DNA of 64,000 nucleotides from Clonostachys chloroleuca (lineage: Eukaryota; Ascomycota; Sordariomycetes; Hypocreales; Bionectriaceae), in the NCBI GenBank assembly GCA_037952775.1, contig JBANAY010000003.1, forward strand, positions 23,126,001 through 23,190,000, read 5' to 3'. Position 1 is the first letter of the stretch; each line of letters begins with the position of its first letter. Below the pieces are notes generated by a model. That model saw only the letters and a list, made by a program, of their open reading frames with translations. It had not been told where the DNA came from and ran no database searches. Of the stretch, positions 11,191 through 21,545 are shown piece by piece. Made by a program: the position numbers and the translations under genes.

Positions 11191-13562
11191 CTAATTGTCC
11201 AAATCTTCCTCCACAGTTTGCTTGACCACTCGTCTATACTGAATATAGGCGAGGAGCAAAGCCGTGCCAGCATAGACTATACCGAATGCACCAGCACCAA
11301 AATTGCCACCAACAACTCCGGGTTGATCAACGGTTTGGAAGGCGAATAACGGACTGTATTTTGATAGCTCGGTTAGATCAATTCTCGGCTAAGTGGGGAA
11401 TTGTTTGGACTCACACAACGGCGATGGTAACGTAGCTGACGACATTGAGACCAGCTGCTCCGAATGCTCGCGTTGCTGGATCACCGGACCTAGAGAGTCA
11501 GTTAGCATAATGATCCCGCCACAATGTCTCCAGGATCTCTGAACTCACAGTGTGTCTTGGGCCCAGCTCCAGTACATGGAATTCGCTGCAAACGCCCAGT
11601 TGGTATTGTAGTAAAGAAACCACCTGAACGCTTTATTCTGCGGGAACACGGGCGTTGCAGCAAGGGTAAAGCACACTGCGCTGGTAACAATTCCTCCAAC
11701 AACTAGGAGCGGCCATCGGCGCCCTCTAAGAACTGAGTCACCTGAGAATCTGATTAGCTTTGGATGAGGCCTTTAAGAAAGGCTAATAGTACTCAGCCAG
11801 GCAAAAATGAGCATAAGAACGACGGTAACGCCGCCAATTCCGGTGGTGTAGTTGTCTGTATCAGAAGTCAGGCAGAAATTTCCATGGGTGGTTCATAGAG
11901 CACGTACTTATTTCAGCAACAGAGTAAGAGTTTGGCTTGATACTGTTCCATGCTTTGAACCAGTATGCCATCGAGTCTTGAGGCATATGGCATATAGAAT
12001 TGGACCTTAGAGTCGTGTTAGCAAAAGTTACACCCAAGAGGAAATTCTACCCACATTGCGATGACCCAGAGCAAGAAAATGTCTGGGGTCGTAAACCAGC
12101 GCTTGACTTGGGTAAGCGTAAACTTGCCCTGCTTGACTCGGCCTTCTTTCGGATTGCGATCTCTAGCTAGCTCGATTTCCTATTCATTCATCAGAAAAAG
12201 AAGTGCGATGCTAAGATTATTGAGGATTGCTTTTCCTACTTCGTGAGTAAAGATAAAGTCAGGCTGTTGTCGGGCGGGAACATCTGGGTAGAAGAAGAAT
12301 TGTGGGATAATTATCCCAACCGAAACAACCGCATCAATGATGAACAACTATGAGAATATATTAGCAAGTTAAAGAGCTTTAAGGGAAAGGTTGACTGACC
12401 CATCTCCAACCAGCTCTTCCATGTACTCCGTTAAGACCAGTGTACGCGGCAGATTGCAGGTATGAGCTGAACATGGGCCCAATTGATGTTGAGCAGTTGA
12501 TGATTGCCACTCGCTGCCTCGATTAGTATGTGTTATGTCTAGTATTTTAAGTTGGACAAACTTACCTTTGCGAGTTCCGTTTTCCTATACCAAGCACCGC
12601 AGAGATAAATCACTTTCGATTATTAGTACCAAGGAGTCGCTAAGCCAAGATGACGTCCACACGGCTGGTGCAAATCTTACTGGCTGAGAAGTGGCCGCTA
12701 ATACTGTCAGCTGAAATTCTGGAAGGGTTTCAGTTCTTAAACTTACGTTTCAAACACGCCCAAAATGAATCGCAGGACATACATCTGCGTAGGTGTGTGC
12801 ATGAATGCCTGCCCTAGGGTACTTTATGAACGATAATGAGACTGGGTTCGAATATCTGGTGGATATAGAACATGATACTTACACAATGGTCCATGCGATT
12901 TCTAGGAAACTTTACTAAAGTTAGATCAGGTCTGGCTAGTTGTGGGGTGAGAGAGCACTTACGGGATGAACCATCTAGGGTTGCAACGGGTGAGAGCAAG
13001 ATTGCAAGGCCACAGAGCAAGAATCTGTATGGTCAATAACAGCATAGGCAAAGGCATAAACTTTGGACTCACATTCGCGACACTATAGGCTGTATTGGCG
13101 TAGTTCATTTCCTTTGAAGTTGTGAGCCAGGCGTGTAACGAAGTAGGGCCTAGGAACTGTATAGCCTACATTTCCATAGAGGCTCATGTCCTCTTTCATC
13201 CCTGAAACAAACGCCGATGTGAGGTTTGCTCTGTATAAAATTAGTACGGATCCCGTATGCGTGAAGGTCCTTGAACCATACTTGTCAATATATTTGATGA
13301 AGGTTCCAAGACAGCCGAAGGTTAATATTGTGAGGTCAACCTATGATGAGTTAGAATATTTGCAAATAATGCATGCTGAAAAGATCTGCAAATTTCTTAC
13401 CTTGAGCAGAAGACGGCGTTCTGCAGGAGGCATGTCAAGAGTGTCCCAAATATAGCCTTTCCATGTTAGTTTCCTAGATTCGGGATCAACTGAAGCTGCA
13501 TATTCGGGAGTCGTCGGAGGAATCTCCTGTACAGTTGTAACAGGCTTTGTAACCACTGCCAT
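11191..13562 (-). CDS. MFS transporter, Dal5/anion:cation symporter type, 17 exons
   Basis: Exons read as 13401-13562, 13282-13340, 13170-13230, 13073-13111, 12963-13024, 12883-12909, 12747-12821, 12681-12697, 12566-12612, 12400-12513, 12240-12347, 12055-12179, 11908-12005, 11793-11855, 11549-11741, 11415-11489 and 11191-11353, giving 495 residues without a stop. Family signatures include FGCLGTFIKYIDKANLTSAF, YVLRFILGVFETG, AWYRKTELAKR, SYLQSAAYTGLNG, FYPDVPARQQPDF, NNYTTGIGGVTVV and a typical short cytoplasmic tail. The Dal5/Tna1/Liz1 family moves small anions such as allantoate, nicotinate or pantothenate across the plasma membrane. The substrate cannot be told. It is the outer member of the cluster, beside the dioxygenase gene and on the same strand. 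Exon 8 is only 17 nt. Its boundaries were chosen to preserve phase and the ETG..SAMIYL consensus, so this join is the least certain. Confidence 0.9.
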
Positions 13563-14212
13563 GGTGGCTATTATGACGCTGTTAATTCTCGACACAGAAT
13601 AGAACTGATTTGCCCTATTGGAAGAGCAGCCATCGCTTCATTTAGCGATTGATGAGTGCTTATATAAATCGTGATATGTTATTACTCTTTTCAGTTAATA
13701 TCTACTATCAAGCTACCAGCCTTGACCGAACTCTGTCGTTATTCAGATAAGTATTGCGTGCTTGATATACTAGGGTCAGAAGAGGTCATAATGCGACTAA
13801 TGGCGTGGTAGCCTCAAGATTTCCTCCTATGTGGAGTCACACCGGCTAAGATCTTTGGACCCTGGAAACTGACCCTGGACTAGTTTACCCAGTGCACTGG
13901 ATCGGAGTATGAGCAAGAGGGCTCTACCATGCTATATTTCTATGGGCCTGGCGTTGTCCTACGAATTCCAACCATCTTTCATCATCCTTAGTGACAGAGG
14001 TGGAAATCCGTATCCTTCTACATTCATCACCGAACGACTCGCAGTGTGTTCACAAGTTCTACTGCAAAACAGGTCCATAGATCTCTCCGCTGAAATTACT
14101 TGCCTATCACTGGGCTGACTGGAGAAGTAGTTTCGATAATATGTGAGATGACTGGCTTGTTCTATCTTTATTGGACAATCTTTCCAACTGGTTATCCACT
14201 GCATCTCTTTTC
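13563..14212. other. intergenic, promoter side of the MFS gene
   Basis: This stretch lies between the 5' end of the transporter gene and the 3' end of the dioxygenase gene. It carries no recognisable gene or repeat and should hold the transporter promoter. Confidence 0.4.
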
Positions 14213-15529
14213 TTAATATGCTCCAATAGGCGTAGGGCCTTCCCACATTGACACGAGCAGTTCTCTTTCTCCTTCCCATGGCTGTCTGCCGTGAGAGACC
14301 TGGTAGTTGTCTACGAGGAGAATATCACCCTCCTCAAGTGACAAGTGAAGCTCTTCCTTGTCGACAACGTCAATCAACTTGTCGAGATACTCCCGCGGGA
14401 TTGGTGTTCCATCACCATAAACGGAAGGAAGATCTATTGACCCATCATTAGCCTTACTGCGAACGACACTGGGAGGGACGTTGGTTACAGGTCATGTTGT
14501 CCCGTCCAATGTATGGAGGGTCCAGAGCACCAATGTCCCTTGTAGTTCCGTGACGACCTAAGAGGCCATTAAACCACAGGGGTCTGCCATTAACAGGGTG
14601 CCGGCGAATCCCTAAGAGAGGGCTGGTCAGTTTATTGCATCTCGAGTAAGGACTATGGGCCTAATAACGTACCGGGGATATGTTGCGTCAGCTCGATGCT
14701 ACCATCTTCAGTCCACTTGTAGTCTGAAGTAAGTCTTTGCACCTGCTTCTCCACCTTTCGCTTCTGGGTAGCCTCGTCATCTCCAGGGACAAGTTCCTTG
14801 CCAAAGCTGAACTCCCCTGCCCAGTTGAATTGATTGTCATCTCCCTCGTTTCCTGGGGCTCGGAACAGCATCTTCATGGCGAGTCCGCGCTTCTGTACTC
14901 CCTCAACTAGCTCGGGGATTTCAGCCTTAACCTTGTCGAAGACATTGGCCGTGTGGGCGATTGGTGACAGTCCACCTGTGGTGTTGTAATGAACAACGAT
15001 TAGTAATTGTGTATAGCTGTAGCGGTTGTGTTGCAAACCTTTAGGTGCCTTCTTCACAGAGTAGAAATGAATGGTAGATGGAAAGCGAGTGTATCGGGCA
15101 TACTATGCTTTCTATCAGTCTCCAGATCCATTTTCTATCGCTTGGTTGCCGAACCTCGTTGTGTTGATAGAACCTCTTAGCAGAAGATCCTTCATTTGCT
15201 GTCCAGACATGTTCAGCTTTCGCTGTTCGCTTTCCAGCCAGACCAATCTGCTCAAAAGGGTGAAACCCTCTGGCCTCCTCGGCCGCTGCGACCAAGGCAG
15301 AGAAAGTCTCGGCAGAGGGGCGACCAAAGCCACGGATGAGCACAGCACCGTGGCGATCCAGAAGCTCCTGAAGCTTCCCTGACGCGGAGAACTCGCGGAT
15401 AGCTGCTACGGACTCGGCGAGCGGAGGCACCTCGCCCGTAGAGCTTTTGGCATGGAGGCCATAGGGCAGGGCATTGCCATAATAGGTTCTGGCCCCTGGG
15501 ACCTCGATGGGCTGGAATTCAATAGTCAT
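14213..15529 (-). CDS. TauD/TfdA or clavaminate-synthase-like Fe(II)/2-oxoglutarate dioxygenase
   Basis: Five exons (15155-15529, 15039-15102, 14673-14975, 14489-14611, 14213-14433) give 361 residues. The iron site is HxE at His123/Glu125 in FYQHNE, with the distal His336 in QVSHGRQPW. Other family blocks are HGAVLIRGFG, FPSTIHFYSV, GGLSPIAH and LWFNGL.GRHGTTRD. HxE instead of HxD is more usual in clavaminate-synthase-like members than in taurine dioxygenase. These enzymes hydroxylate, desaturate or cyclise small molecules, using 2-oxoglutarate and O2. In a PKS cluster it is a likely tailoring enzyme. The other possibility is sulfonate or hydroxy-acid catabolism together with the adjacent transporter. 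Confidence 0.9.
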
Positions 15530-16496
15530 GATTTTGGGGAAATGGCGGTTATCTCAAAGATTGGAGCGATTTTGCAATGACGCTGTTTATAGGTAACAAG
15601 GTCACAGAATGCCGTTATTATTCCCACGCCTGTCAACCTTAAAATCCGGCACCACACAGGGTGTTGTTTGTGGCGGTGTTTAGACGAACGGAAGATGAAC
15701 TCCATCGTGGTGCCGCATATCCGAATGCTTCGAGTGACGAATTACATGGGGCATGCCCGGAGCTGGAGCATTGCTTCCTATAAAAAGCCTACAAAATGGA
15801 TATCATTGGTCTGATTCCGGTAGAATTCTTATCCGGCCTTAATGCTAGGGAGTGAATCCAAGTGGGTTTGCTGGAATCATCATAAGATATTGGCTTATAA
15901 AAATGGCTCAGATTATCACGAATATCTTAGCTATATTGCGTGCTTTGGACGCTTATCATGGGAGATATTACGATTGGATAAGCCCAGTACCGACATACGC
16001 TTTGCAATCCAAACCCTTAACCTACCATATCCGTTTATTTAATAGATGAATTAGAACCTTTTGCCCGCTTCAGCCTTGTGGAACAAAGATGCAAGGCAAA
16101 GAGACAACCCTACAACTTTACCCTTCCATTTCACGTCTATATGGGGTTAAAAATGCCAATGACTTCATATATGATAGTACCTATCCAAGACGTCATTTCA
16201 AAAGGAAACATTAACACGAAAAAGAAAGTCGATATAGAAATGTCAAAGACAACAAATCATGTATGCAGTATCATCTCGATATATAGTAGTATGTCGTCAT
16301 GCACGGGCCAGATTTGCTCGAGCGAGAGTTACTCTGCTCAATTTAGTTGTTAGTCTGTTGGTAGTATTATTTCACTGATATTTTATCTGGTAATGACTTC
16401 TATCCCAGACTCGAGGCCTCTGACACAGCTTTTGGCTACTAATATATCGCTTCAGATGAACCACTTTGACCGAACCACCCATCAATTACGACAGGC
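15530..16496. other. intergenic, promoter side of the dioxygenase gene
   Basis: No gene was recognised. The stretch includes the dioxygenase promoter and the 3' flank of the Zn2Cys6 gene. Confidence 0.4.
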
Positions 16497-19041
16497 CTAC
16501 TCGCGCAGTAGAAACTCTTCCATATTCAATCCTTCAGTGAGGTTGAGAATTTCGTTTGGCGAAATGGCGAAGTTACCATCACTTCCAAGGAGACCCCAGG
16601 GAGAAAATTCCTCCATCTCGCTGCTAAGGTTGGGATCCCAGAACGCACTGCTTTGTCTTGGTTTGCGGCAAGTCGAGTCTTGGGTGCTGCTGTTCCCCTC
16701 GCCTTCCCTGAGGTAGGACGCCATTATATGCTCCAGTCGTTGGAAATCGCGTTTTCGGAGCCGCGCAGCAGGGCTGCCCCTGACAATCATCATGTCAAAT
16801 ATTCGGTGCGCTGCGGCAAGCCAGGTTCTATCTTCGACAAAGGTCGGGGCTACCGCAACGATTATTTGCAGAAGAAATGCCGATGACCAAGCTGTCTCGA
16901 GCTGGAACGGTAAGAATGAATCTGGAGACGATGAAGTAACGAGTCAGCGATTCAAGGTTTACCAGTGTTAGATTTCAAGGGAACAAGGTATTCACCTAAT
17001 AAGTTATCATCACCTAAAGTCTCTAGAGCTCTTAGAATGTCTAGGGCGGAGTGAGCGCAGGACTGTAGTAGAGAGCTAATGGGACCCTCTGGGATGGTCT
17101 TTTCGTCGCCGCCCAAGGCAATCCTTCTCTGTAAGACGCACATTACGAGTGGTCGAGTGGTAAGGACAACACACTGCAATAGTTAGCCGCTATATTCAAA
17201 CTATTGTGTCCAGAGCTGCAACGGGAAGACACACATGATGATAAGATAGAATTAATCTTGTGGCTAGTTTTGAAGTCTTGATGTTGGTTCCGTTGAGAGT
17301 TGTTCCCAGGTAAGAAGTCAAATCTCTGCAGACAGCGGCGAGCTTGTGTAGCACTGATTGTGTCTCTCGCAGCAAGCTCCCATCGAAATTCCGATCTACA
17401 CCATAGACACCTATGATAATTAATCAATTAGCCAAGTTAAGCATGAACTGCGAAGGTTTGGATATACCGGTAAGAATAGTGGCCGTGAGACGAGAAAGCC
17501 GAATTTGAAGGGTCATAGCCGCGGCATTCATCGAGTCGTCGATTTCAGATGGAAGCTTTGTCGTGATATCCTCGTCACGGATGGAGCTTGGAGCGCCGAC
17601 CAAGGTCGAAAAGTCCCTGTCGATGATATAGGCGACCCAAAAGACAGTGTTGCATCGGTTTGAGTGAGCCAAACTGACATGGTCGGTGGGCATGTGCCTG
17701 TGAAGGCCATCGCTAACACAAATGCGTAAGGCATGCCCTATCTGTAATGCAACACTGGTCAGAAGATCATATGAATCGCATAGAGTAAAAGTAACTATTG
17801 CTTTACCAATTGAAACGACATAAGACGCAGATCTAATGATTGCAAATATAACGCTCCCAGGCACAACGCCTCCACTGCGGCCAATGGGTTCTTTTCCATC
17901 GGGACAATGCTAGGAATCAAGGATAACGCTCGAGAGGCGAATTGGAGACCTGGGATCGCCTGGGATGATCCTGTCTGCGTATAGGCTTCACCAAAGGCAA
18001 GAGTGAACAGGAACTGCGAGTACCACATTCTGGATTTTCTCGCTTCAACGGTGGGGTTTTCGTAGAAATCCTCGGTTTGTTTTCGAAACTGAGGGTGATC
18101 AATTATTTTTGCGAATGGCGCGAGATAATACTGAGCCGTAGATATTAGGAATAATGCATAGTCTTTGGAGGGGAGGTCCGAGATGTCTGGCTGCTCGTTG
18201 AGTCCGATTGGATTCCAAGCAAGATCGATGGTTTCAAGATCCCATGGCTGGATAGGCGGGTCCGGTTCTGATATTCGAGTGCCTAGAATCGCCAGAACAC
18301 GTCTACAAAAAGCCCAAGATGAAGTTGGTCCCATGTACCCTGCCAACGGTCAACTCTTGCACTTGAGAGGAGGGGGGAGGGGAAGCATTTAAGTAAAACG
18401 GACAGTATTTTCCAAATGGGTCTCGAGCAAAAGTCTCGCCGTTGTCCACGAGAGGGTTGTTGCTGTATTCTTCAGGAGAGGCTTCGACTATTGTTGAGCA
18501 ATCAAGTTGGTTGTCAGTAGAATGGGTGGGCTGGGTGAGCATACTTGCTTCACAAACGTCAGCCCCTCGGGCAATCTCGACGTAATGAACAGAGGACATC
18601 ACTTACCGATTGCGGAGATGCTGTCATTCTGGCTCTCAACGTTCGGTAGCTCAGACTGCTGGATTGAAGACGACCGGGACGGCGTAGTATGATGCCGATT
18701 TTCTGATGGTCTGGAGCGAGAAGTCCTAGTTTGAGGACCCTGACTGCCATTTCGGGCACGTGATTCCAACTCTTGAAGATAGCTTACTACAGGTTTAGAC
18801 TATATGGTAGTATTGGATGAATAAGGATAATGGCTACCTTTGAGATATGGATACGCGGGGTCCCTCGGGCTTGAACACACAGGGCTGACGTTTCCTCTCG
18901 CATCGCGTGCATGGTACCGAACCCGAGCATCTTACCTTCATGGAATGACACCGAGTGCATCTATACCGCTGGAACTTAGCTGGTGAAGTGGATAGAAAAA
19001 GGTAGGTGTGGACTAATGTGAGACCTTACGCTCGCATGCAT
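16497..19041 (-). CDS. Zn2Cys6 transcription factor with fungal-specific TF domain
   Basis: Nine exons (19030-19041, 18838-18974, 18607-18782, 18404-18547, 17807-18339, 17468-17741, 17235-17410, 16996-17173, 16497-16921) give 684 residues. The binuclear cluster is complete: Cys10, 13, 20, 26, 29 and 36, spaced x2-x6-x5-x2-x6. A short linker and a Ser-rich region follow, then the middle-homology domain with WYMGPTSSWAFCRRVL, LDLRLMSFQLIGHALR and FWVAYIIDRDFSTLVG. The first coding exon encodes only MHAS. The protein is predicted nuclear and to bind CGG-type half sites. It lies inside the cluster, between the dioxygenase and racemase genes, so it is the obvious pathway-specific regulator. Two palindromes with CGG/CCG cores lie upstream of it. 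Confidence 0.93.
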
Positions 19042-19509
19042 CGCCTGGACATCCTCCCGGTGGTTCCAAGCGATTCTGTCATGATGTTGGGTGTGATCGA
19101 AGGTATTAGTAGAAGATTATGGGCTAAACTCAGATGAACAGTCAGGTTCTAGAACGATCCCCTGAAGCAGCCTGGTTTCAATGGCTACAGAGCAGGCCTT
19201 AAGAGTTGAGTCGTTCAAAATCTCAAGGGAAAGATAAGACCTAAATGGATACACAACATCAACGCTACTGCATGGAGTCGAAACCCCGCGTTTTAGCCTA
19301 TCTTGCTCGAGTCCAACCCGAAATCTCCGTTGGCACCTGAGATCGACCTCTAACGTATGCTTGAATGAGAATAATCTGGAAGCTCAGTGGCATCCCATTG
19401 TACAATCACAGAAAAACGCAGATACTGGACAGTAGAGAGTTTTCCAATAACTACAACCAGCATTCTCAATGCAGATTCGGAGGGTTCATCACTAGACAAC
19501 GTCATCATC

Positions 19510-19528
19510 GTCGGCTTGTGGGGCCGAC
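19510..19528. promoter_or_regulatory. palindrome GTCGGC-N7-GCCGAC (site 1)
   Basis: Perfect 6-bp arms surround a TTGTGGG centre. Read as a Zn2Cys6 target it is CGG-N9-CCG. It lies about 470 bp upstream of the regulator start. Binding is inferred, not shown. Confidence 0.5.
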
Positions 19529-19818
19529 TTGATTTTTCCTTTCCTTTGATAGAGTGGCTCCTGTGATCTTGCTCAAGATAATATCTTACTCAAGCAGCTA
19601 TAAACATCCCAGCTCTAGTTTAGTTTGAAAGGGCCTATCCTTGGATTGAAAGTACTAAACAACTACTGCCCTATTACTACGCATTTTCAGCATGTTTCAA
19701 TAGGTTCGACAGGATTATTCGTTGGACCATCAACTCCGTGGCTTAAGAGCTCATCGCTGTCTGTTCACGCTAGTCTTTTCAACCCTAAATGACCCTTTGT
19801 GCCTTATTATGGCATGGT

Positions 19819-19837
19819 GTCGGCCCCATAAGCCGAC
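19819..19837. promoter_or_regulatory. palindrome GTCGGC-N7-GCCGAC (site 2)
   Basis: Same arms as site 1, with centre CCCATAA. Its reverse complement matches site 1 at 18 of 19 bases, so the two sites form a near-identical inverted pair 290 bp apart. Confidence 0.5.
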
Positions 19838-19959
19838 GAACAAGGGATAAGAGATCTCTTTGATATCGACGATCTTTGTCTGATGATTGCATATACAAGT
19901 AAACACTCTGGGTGCAGGGCGTACGGATCATCAACAAGTTGAATTCTTATAAGTCTATT

Positions 19960-21006
19960 CTATCGAAGCAGAAAACCAGGGTAAATCTCTTCAGCCGGGT
20001 CAATATAGAAGCTCATCTTTCCGTACAGCTGAGCAGTACCTCTAACGCGCGGTATGCTGGCAGGAAACTCAGCAATGGGGCTCTGGGTCTCCTCTAAGAT
20101 TTCTGCTTCAAATGAAGTGGATATGATAGAACGGTGTCTCAATTTGTTTTTCTTAGGCCCAAGCCTTCCTTCCGCGTGCAAAACAGCCAGACGAGCACAG
20201 GATCCGGAGCCACATGGCGATCTGTCAATCTGTCCATCCGCAAACACGGTGACATTTCTTTGTTTAACAACCAAGTCCTGGCCATCGGTCTTCTCTTCTC
20301 CTTCCTCGTCGAAGAAGATGACACCGTAGCAGTCATATTTTCCGTAGTGAGCGCGGGTTCCGAGAGATGCCTTTATCTCTCTGCCAAGTTTGATGAACTC
20401 GTTTACATACCTCGGCTCGACCTTAAGGCCGACTTGATCGGCGTTCAAGGTTGCATAGACAGCTCCTCCAAAGGCCAAGTCCACGCTTAGTTCCTTTTGG
20501 GAAGAGGGAATAGCCACTTGAAGACCCTTGGAGATTTGGTAGCTTGCAACATTAATAAAGTCGGCATGGACCGGCTTGCCGTTCACAAGGTGCATCGTGG
20601 CAGCAACGCGGCCAGAGGGTACATCAATCACAACTTCGTAGGTTCCATTCTCGGGGGCTTTGACGACGCCCCTGGCTATGGCCCAATAGCCCAGGGCAAT
20701 AGTGCCATGGCCACATGCAGTAGAGAAGCCATCCTTGTGCCAGAATAATACGCCGAAAGCCGCCCCTGGATCATTTGGGGACGTGATAAAACCGCCGTAC
20801 ATATCGGCGTGGCCTCGAGGCTCGTGACATAGTGACTGCCTGAGCTGATCTAGTGGGTGTCCAGGCGTCGCGATAATGTCAAAGCGGCGTTGGGCCACAG
20901 TCGAGGCGGTGGGGAGAAAGCCCGGTGGGAGTTTCTCTACCACGCGGAAAGGCTCGCCAGCAGTGTGCCAATCGTCAGTCTCGATCCAGTAAGGAGAAGA
21001 GGCCAT
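19960..21006 (-). CDS. proline racemase-family enzyme (racemase/epimerase type, Cys/Cys)
   Basis: An intronless gene of 348 residues from ATG 21006. The family's two active-site blocks are present: TACGHGT with Cys98 and DRSPCGSGS with Cys265. In this family two cysteines go with racemase or 4-hydroxyproline 2-epimerase activity, whereas trans-3-hydroxyproline dehydratases have Thr at the second position. The enzyme should therefore invert the alpha carbon of proline, hydroxyproline or a related cyclic amino acid in the cytosol, without cofactor. It lies 540 bp from the 3' end of the PKS gene on the same strand. Its role in the cluster is inferred: it could supply a D-amino acid, or it could belong to a separate hydroxyproline catabolic unit with the transporter. 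Confidence 0.9.
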   Translation of the reverse strand: MASSPYWIETDDWHTAGEPFRVVEKLPPGFLPTASTVAQRRFDIIATPGHPLDQLRQSLCHEPRGHADMYGGFITSPNDPGAAFGVLFWHKDGFSTACGHGTIALGYWAIARGVVKAPENGTYEVVIDVPSGRVAATMHLVNGKPVHADFINVASYQISKGLQVAIPSSQKELSVDLAFGGAVYATLNADQVGLKVEPRYVNEFIKLGREIKASLGTRAHYGKYDCYGVIFFDEEGEEKTDGQDLVVKQRNVTVFADGQIDRSPCGSGSCARLAVLHAEGRLGPKKNKLRHRSIISTSFEAEILEETQSPIAEFPASIPRVRGTAQLYGKMSFYIDPAEEIYPGFLLR

Positions 21007-21545
21007 GACTGAAGCTGTCTGCGGGGATATTCCCTTAAAGTAGAATGAAGAGGAGGGAGCTTTTGTGAGCGAAAATTATTGAACGGCGAGTCGTTTATTA
21101 ACGAACAACCGTGTATCCGAGACAGAGGGGCTTGCGCATATTTTATTTTCTGTAAAGTAACCTCCGATATCGTCTCATTCGTCCGCATCCTGTGTCCATT
21201 CGCCGGAGAAGGGCAATGGTTATCAGGCGGCATCGGCATGTGGATCCTGTCTGAGTACCTGTACATCAAATATCGGCATGTGGGTGCCGACGTGATGAGA
21301 ACAGGCCATGGTAAAGGGGCGAGACGCATTTGCAATACTTAATCAGATATTAAAGGCACGAAGTGGTGTCGATCAGTAGGTGTCACACAAGTGTCAAACA
21401 AAAAAGGTCAATAATATAGCATTGATGTGAAATTAGACATTGCTCATCATGGACGTAACTCACAGAATATCTCTCTAAATGTAATGATGTTCATTAAACG
21501 GCATTACGGCTCAATGAACCACGCCCAAGCTGTGTTATCAATCAT
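21007..21545. promoter_or_regulatory. racemase upstream region with variant palindrome
   Basis: At 21273-21290 the sequence TCGGC-N8-GCCGA resembles sites 1 and 2 with one extra base in the centre (CGG-N10-CCG). A partial copy of its left half (ATCGGCATGTGG) lies about 40 bp to the left. No gene is present between the racemase and PKS genes. Confidence 0.4.

Larger units (their letters stand above)
19042..19959. promoter_or_regulatory. upstream region of the Zn2Cys6 regulator
   Basis: A 900-bp gap between the start of the regulator gene and the 3' end of the racemase gene. No gene was seen in it. It carries the two palindromes listed next, 470 and 780 bp before the regulator start codon. Confidence 0.55.

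Noticed and set aside
14434..14488. Apparent frameshift in the dioxygenase gene
   Set aside because: An intron from GTAACC to CAATAG restores MTYLPSVYGDGTPIP in phase, so the gene is intact.
18340..18403. Apparent frame break in the middle of the Zn2Cys6 protein
   Set aside because: An intron starting GTCCGT and ending GGCAG gives the expected WYMGPTSSW block.
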